Below are positions 58,889 to 64,000 of a stretch of 64,000 nucleotides of DNA, one piece after another (position 1 is the first letter of the stretch; each line of letters opens with the position of its first letter). Position numbers and translations under genes: made by a program. This DNA comes from Coprinellus micaceus. Its lineage: Eukaryota > Basidiomycota > Agaricomycetes > Agaricales > Psathyrellaceae. The notes under the pieces were generated by a model. The model was not told the origin of the DNA. It ran no database searches and was given only the letters and a program-made list of their open reading frames with translations. The DNA lies in NCBI GenBank assembly GCA_951394405.1, contig OX596336.1, forward strand, positions 1,426,001-1,490,000. Reading direction: 5' to 3'.

Positions 58889-61800
58889 ATGGCTGCTCAA
58901 TCCAGTCGGAGGCAGCAGCAACAGAACGGCTATTATACCCAAGCACCCTCGTCCTCTTCACCGTATTCCGCGCCGGGCAGTAGTGGCAGCGGCAGCTGCA
59001 ATGGAAAAGCCGCCAGCGGTCAACAGCCATATTCACAGCAATACCTTTCAAGATCCCAACATCAACTTCGTCCAGGGGCAGACCTCCTAGGAATATCGAA
59101 CCGAGATAGGCTGCAACGGCGCATTTCGCGCACGGACATGGACTTCGAACAAGCTTTAATGACCGAGGGAACAGTGCGGCTGCAGGAGGGGATTGATATG
59201 AGCCAGTTGGGGGTGGTCGATGCGACCATGGATAGCAGCAGCCCACTCACGTCCCCCGCATCGTCCCCTGCCCCGGGAGGAAACAGGAGCTATGCGTCAG
59301 GAACGGTGAGGCCGTTGCCTCAAACGCCTGGCTCTGCGGCAAGGAAGACTGTGGCAGGAGCAGTGGGTCTGGCCACCCCCACGGTCGTCCCGCCTACACC
59401 GAACCATTCGTCGACGAACGCCAACAACACTTCCTCGTCGACCAGCATCGCAACGGTTGGGAATGGGAATGGAGGGAGAGTGCAACCACCCGCGTCACCC
59501 AGCTCTTCTTCGCACGAGCTGTTCTACGACGCGGACGATGGTGCGAGTGGAAAGACGAATGCAAGCTCAGCGAACGGTAGCGCGAACAACCTATCTACTT
59601 CAACCGCCACGCCAATGCACACTAATTCGAACACCTCGAATCTCGCCCCTTCTCTCACACCTTCAAACGTTAACACCAATCGAAGGTCAATCTATCGTTC
59701 GCCCGGGACGTCAAGTAGCCCAGACTTGGCAACGTTGCTCAGGAAGGCTAGGGAAAAGGGGGACTCGGCCAATATCCAGAAGTTGAAGAAGGAGTACGGG
59801 CTTAGCAAAACGAAAGAAGGCGCCCCGCCTTTGCCTGACCGAGAGTACAGACCGCGTTCCTCAACCACCAGTGCTGGCACCCCGAGCTCGACGCCAAACA
59901 GCCCCGCAATGGCGAGGACTATGGGGAGGGGGGAATCATCAATGGGGGGATTTGGGGGCAGGGGTGGAAAAGAGTATGGAACCAAGGTGCGTTCCCATGC
60001 AGCTGGATGATTGGCGTTTATCCTCAATGCGCCCCATAGTCGAAATCATCTGTTCGCAACTTCTTTGGCAAGATGCTTGGCCAGACTGTCAAGGAGCGAT
60101 CGGTATGTGTTATCTTGTATGCTTGGTATGGACTTGAAAGCTAATGTCCATTCCTTTCCTTCTTCAACCCCGCCCGCCACCATGCATCCTCGCCTTTTCC
60201 GCTTACGGTGATGTATGTACACGTACAATGGGTATCCCAGAGAAACGATGCCAGCCAGAGCAATGGTGGACATACGTCAGTCTTTGGCGCATTTCCTCCA
60301 CCTCCAGTCCCGCCACTACCTCAAGAACACAGAAGTCTTTCGGCCTCGCCAATCGCTGACGTGTTTAGCTCAACGAATAAACCGCACCTAGACACGACGA
60401 AACCTCTGCCGACAATCGTGACAAACAATATGGGCAATAGTCCCAGCACCCATAGCGCACAGGTCGACGACGGGGACGACAGATCGATGGTATTCGTTGA
60501 GAAGAGCTCTATACCCCCGCCGGTACCCTCCAAGTCGCCTCAAAGGGCGGCCGACTCTCACGTACATTCTATGACAATCACGAGAAGGAGTTTGAGCGCT
60601 GGCCATGGAGACTCTAAATCCAATAGTGCGAATCAGGCGACGCTGAGAGCACCACCAAGAGCCCCTGTCCAGGATGAGGTCTCCACTCTTCTAGAAGAGA
60701 AACGCCCCGACACAGCGTCTACAGAGGACTCGCACCTCCACGGAATTCTCAGCGAGTTTAGGGGTCAACTTTCTCAGCTCGATCCAGTGATTGGCCAAAG
60801 TCCCATTCTCGATCTCAAAGACCCCTCCACCCCCGGCCGGCAATTCGCGTATCGCAAGAAAGTCAAGAGCGACAGGACGTCATCATTGTCCTCGACAACG
60901 TACCAAGAGTCCGGCTCTGCTTCGCCCGCGATACCTCCAAGCTCAGCCACCTCATTAACTTCGATGTCGTCTGGAGGCAGTAAACCATCCAGCCCCGAAA
61001 TCCCGGATGTGTTCTCGAATGCAAGTTCAAGCCCCCACCAGCCACCTCAGAGTATTGTCATCCCGCCCCGATCATCTTCCCTACAGTCACCTTCGCTTCC
61101 CGTCCAACCGAAGTCGCCTTCATCGAATGCATCGTCTGCTACGACCGGGCCCAATACGATTCCCACATCCCCGCGATTGAGTGTTGGAATGCCCAGCTCG
61201 TATAATTTTGGGAAGGGTGCCCCAAGATCGAATACTGCGCCGGTATCTGGTCTATTAACACCTGGAGGAGGGAGAGACGCAGCACGGTTACGAGCTATGC
61301 ATCGATCGACTGCAAGTAGCTCTGAGCCTTCTCTGGTGCCGGTAATGGATGATACACGCTTAAGTGAGTGCCACAGTCTACTTCTCCTCTTCCTGCTAGT
61401 TTTCCGAGGGTCCCCACCCCCTCATGGTTTCCTCGTGTCGCTCGCGGGGCTCCGCATTTGGGGCGGTCTTTGGCTATGATCGAGAGGAGGGGTATGCTGC
61501 CACGGTGCCGTTCTGGTTTCTCGTCACCTTCCTGCGCTTAGTCCTTGCACTGGAAAGGTTATTGGCGCCCGGTTGCTGCTGCTTAATTACCGTTCGTCGT
61601 CAATCGTCGATCGTCGAGCTTTCCGCCCGTCCCTTTGCCTGGCAGCTGTCTGAATATTCACCATTGCTAACATACCTCCTCTTCCTTTTGCGTGGCCTCT
61701 TGCCGGCTTTGTAGTGGTTTCCGCGCGTCGCACATCACACCAAGACTTGACATCGAACGCTCACAGTGAGATGTCATCGCCGCGCTTTGGCTTCTCGTCC

Positions 61801-64000
61801 ACACTCTCACCAGGCGAGGACTCGGCGGAAATGGAAAGTAGGGGCAAGGAGTTGGCGTCAAAGTGTTTCAACGACAACGACGATTTCTTACCGAAGGAGA
61901 AGATTGCGGAATGGCTTGGTGGACAGTGAGTGTGCTCCCTCTCTCAATGTACCCCCTTGCGGTCTAGCCGCGAGCCCTTCCCGCGAAGCTTGCGCTCGAT
62001 TCCTGCGTTTTAATGTGATGGTGCTAATGTTGATCATCCCTTCTCCGTGCCTCACTTTAGCGGCCCCATCAATAAAGTGGCTCTACACTACTACATGGAC
62101 TTCTTCGACTTCACTGCGCTGCGGCTCGATCTTGCCTTCAGGTCGGTCCCTATAGATCCTCTATTCATTTCACCTCACCCTTGCTCATACGCGGCTTCTA
62201 TTTCTACTTCTGTAGGCGATTGTGTGCCAAACTTTACCTGAAAGGCGAAACTCAACAAGTCGATCGAATTCTCGAGCAATTCAGTCGCCGGTATTGGGAG
62301 TGCAACCCTGGTGGTGTTTACGGGAGCTCGAGTGAGTCGTCCTTCTTTCATTCAACCTTTACGACTTTCCGCTAGTTTGGATCCCTCAAACACATCACCA
62401 ACATTCAATTATGTACTTTCTTCATTTCGATCGCTTCGCGCCTATTTCTTGGCCCTTGGGTACCGTATTCGGCTGGCTAACTATCCCTAACCCCTTTGCT
62501 TCTTGCCGTCACGGCGCACAGATATAGTCCATGCGGTGTCATACTCGCTCTTGCTCCTTAACACGGATTTACACGTTGCAGAACTCTCGTCGCGCATGTC
62601 CCGCAGCCAATTCGTCAAGAACACGCTGACCGCGATTCAAACCCAACTCAACCCTTCGTCACCCGACGTTTTGTCTCCTTCATCGGCGGACTTGACTTCA
62701 TACGACGACTGCAGCGTCCGCGGGGCTACATCAGAGGATAATGCTGATTACGGGGCTCCTACTGTTCGCTCCAAAAGGAGCGACAGTATCACAAGTTGGA
62801 ATAGCGTTTCAAGGGACACGGCAACTGGGATTCCAACCACACCATCCACCGCCAGCGTAATGATGAATGGCGGGAGTACACCGTCCTTCCAGAATGGGCA
62901 GGATCTCTCGGCCTCAACATCGAGCCAGACGTACGGCCGTGCCTGGGAGCTGGAAATGGAGTCCCTGCTGAAGGTGTGTCGATATCGCGTCGTTTGTATT
63001 ATCACCTGAACTGACACAATGTCCCACAGGAAATGTACAACGCCATCAAGAGCCAGCAGATTTTGCAGCCCTTGTCCTCGCTAGGGCGCTCCTCTATGTC
63101 TTCCCTTAGCCCCGGCGGTGCTGGACTCATGAGGAACCGCAGCTTGAGGACTGGACAACCGGATCGCCTGACAACTTTGAAGCGCGGCAGCATTAGGGGT
63201 TTGCAATCGATCTTAAGCGCCCAAGCAGGAGCCAGTCCGTATAGCAGCAACAGCAGCATCACTGACGGGCGCGTAAGTCCGTCTCCGAGCTTTGCGACTT
63301 CACAGCACGAAGTGAGTCAATACCCTCGTTCCGTAAAGCCCCGACACCTAACATTCATTCAGGCTATGTATGGCTCGAGCTCCTCCTTCCTCAATCCCAC
63401 TCTTGGATTTGCTTCCAACCTTTCGCATACCATCATCCGTGAGGCGCACGAAGACGATGACAGGAGCATCAAGAGCGACATCTCGACTTCGACAACCATC
63501 AGTATATCGGATGAAGAACTCGCTCTTCTTGGTGCACCCTGGGCAAAGGAGGGGATGCTCTGCCGGAAACAGTATTGGGAGTCGACTGGGAAACGTGCGA
63601 AAGACAAGGCCTGGCTCGACGTGTTCGTGGTCATCCAGAAAGGCGAACTCAGCATGTTCGTCTTTGGGGATCACAGTGCTGGCGGATCGGGTACCTTCGG
63701 TGGTGGTAATTGGCTGGCCAATGCCCACTCCGTCGGGACTGTCCATCTCGCCCACTCGTTGGCCCACCCCTTGCCTCCACCAGGATACAACCGACAGCGA
63801 CCATACTGCATGGTTTTAACTCTGTCGAATGGCGGCGTTTACTTCTTCCAAGCCGGGACTGAGGAACTCGTCAACGAGTGGGTTTCCACCTGCAACTATT
63901 GGGCTGCCCGGACGAGTAAAGAGCCTCTGGCTGGTGGTGTCTCGAACATGGAGTATGGGTGGAGTCGCATCGTCGATCTCAATGGCCAGCGAGCGTCAGT
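58889..64000 (+). CDS. Sec7-PH Arf guanine-nucleotide exchange factor (partial, runs off right edge)
   Basis: A regulator that loads GTP on Arf GTPases in vesicle traffic, similar in layout to fungal Sec7 plus PH proteins. The start is [14 protein letters not shown] at 58889. A long Ser/Pro/Asn-rich N-terminus includes a conserved-looking helix ([20 protein letters not shown]) and a [15 protein letters not shown] element. The Sec7 domain (about 61830-62660) reads [40 protein letters not shown] and [18 protein letters not shown]. The catalytic glutamate is retained in [19 protein letters not shown] follows. A PH domain (about 63530-63930) has [15 protein letters not shown] and [19 protein letters not shown]. 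It ends in [18 protein letters not shown] near the edge. Many short introns. The C-terminus is outside the window. Confidence 0.88.

Noticed and set aside
1..64000. tRNA, rRNA, CRISPR array or complete transposon
   Set aside because: I looked by eye for T-loop-like motifs, regularly spaced repeats, terminal repeats and transposase or reverse transcriptase motifs and found none that hold up. A tRNA or repeat-finder run could still find one.

Overview
The window looks like a basidiomycete fungus, probably an Agaricomycete wood or litter decayer. The genes are compact and intron-rich, mostly with 45-75 nt GT-AG introns. Fungus-specific families are present: a Rad53/Cds1-type FHA kinase, a Zn2Cys6 factor, an AreA-type GATA factor, a fungal rhodopsin-domain membrane protein and UPF0643. 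There is also a CBM1-GH5 mannanase, a secreted DOMON-cytochrome b561, and a local family of F-box-like/LRR paralogs of the kind that expands in mushrooms. Genes were assigned by reading translated exons against remembered families. No database search was run.

Layout, left to right. 0.6-2.3 kb (-): saccharopine-dehydrogenase-like oxidoreductase. 3.9-5.6 kb (+): rhodopsin-domain membrane protein with a 54-base poly(A) tract inside an intron. 6.0-9.8 kb (-): membrane-anchored amidohydrolase, divergent from an API5 homologue (10.0-12.1, +). 13.4-15.4 kb (+): DOMON-cytochrome b561, convergent with homocysteine S-methyltransferase (15.7-16.9, -). The latter shares a 180-bp divergent promoter with the checkpoint kinase gene cds1 (17.1-19.4, +). 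21.7-23.3 kb (-): Zn2Cys6 regulator with its zinc cluster at the C-terminus. 23.9-26.4 kb (-): glycerolipid acyltransferase with two micro-exons and a GC-AG intron.

27.2-37.7 kb is an F-box-like paralog cluster of four copies. Two are broken: one by a nonsense codon followed by intact homology, the other by a frameshift, a nonsense codon and a missing start. They surround two ordinary genes, the complex I 21-kDa subunit (32.9-33.5, -) and a UPF0643 protein (34.6-35.4, +).

38.0-40.0 kb (-): Ser/Pro-rich hypothetical gene. 40.9-43.3 kb (+): gamma-glutamyltransferase. 43.6-45.9 kb (+): CBM1-GH5 mannanase. 46.4-50.2 kb (+): signal peptide peptidase with unusually long introns. 50.2-54.0 kb: nothing recognisable. 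54.0-57.9 kb (+): AreA-type GATA regulator. 58.9 kb to the right edge (+): Sec7-PH Arf exchange factor, cut off by the window.

The genes do not form one pathway. Nitrogen and sulphur handling is represented by the GATA regulator, gamma-glutamyltransferase and homocysteine methyltransferase. Membrane and secretion functions are represented by the acyltransferase, signal peptide peptidase and Arf-GEF. Extracellular polysaccharide attack is represented by the mannanase and the DOMON-b561 protein. Splice models marked 'closes' below were checked by hand: exon phases match and the summed coding length is a multiple of three. I did not find a convincing new multi-gene system. The most unusual material is the decaying F-box cluster and several odd introns.
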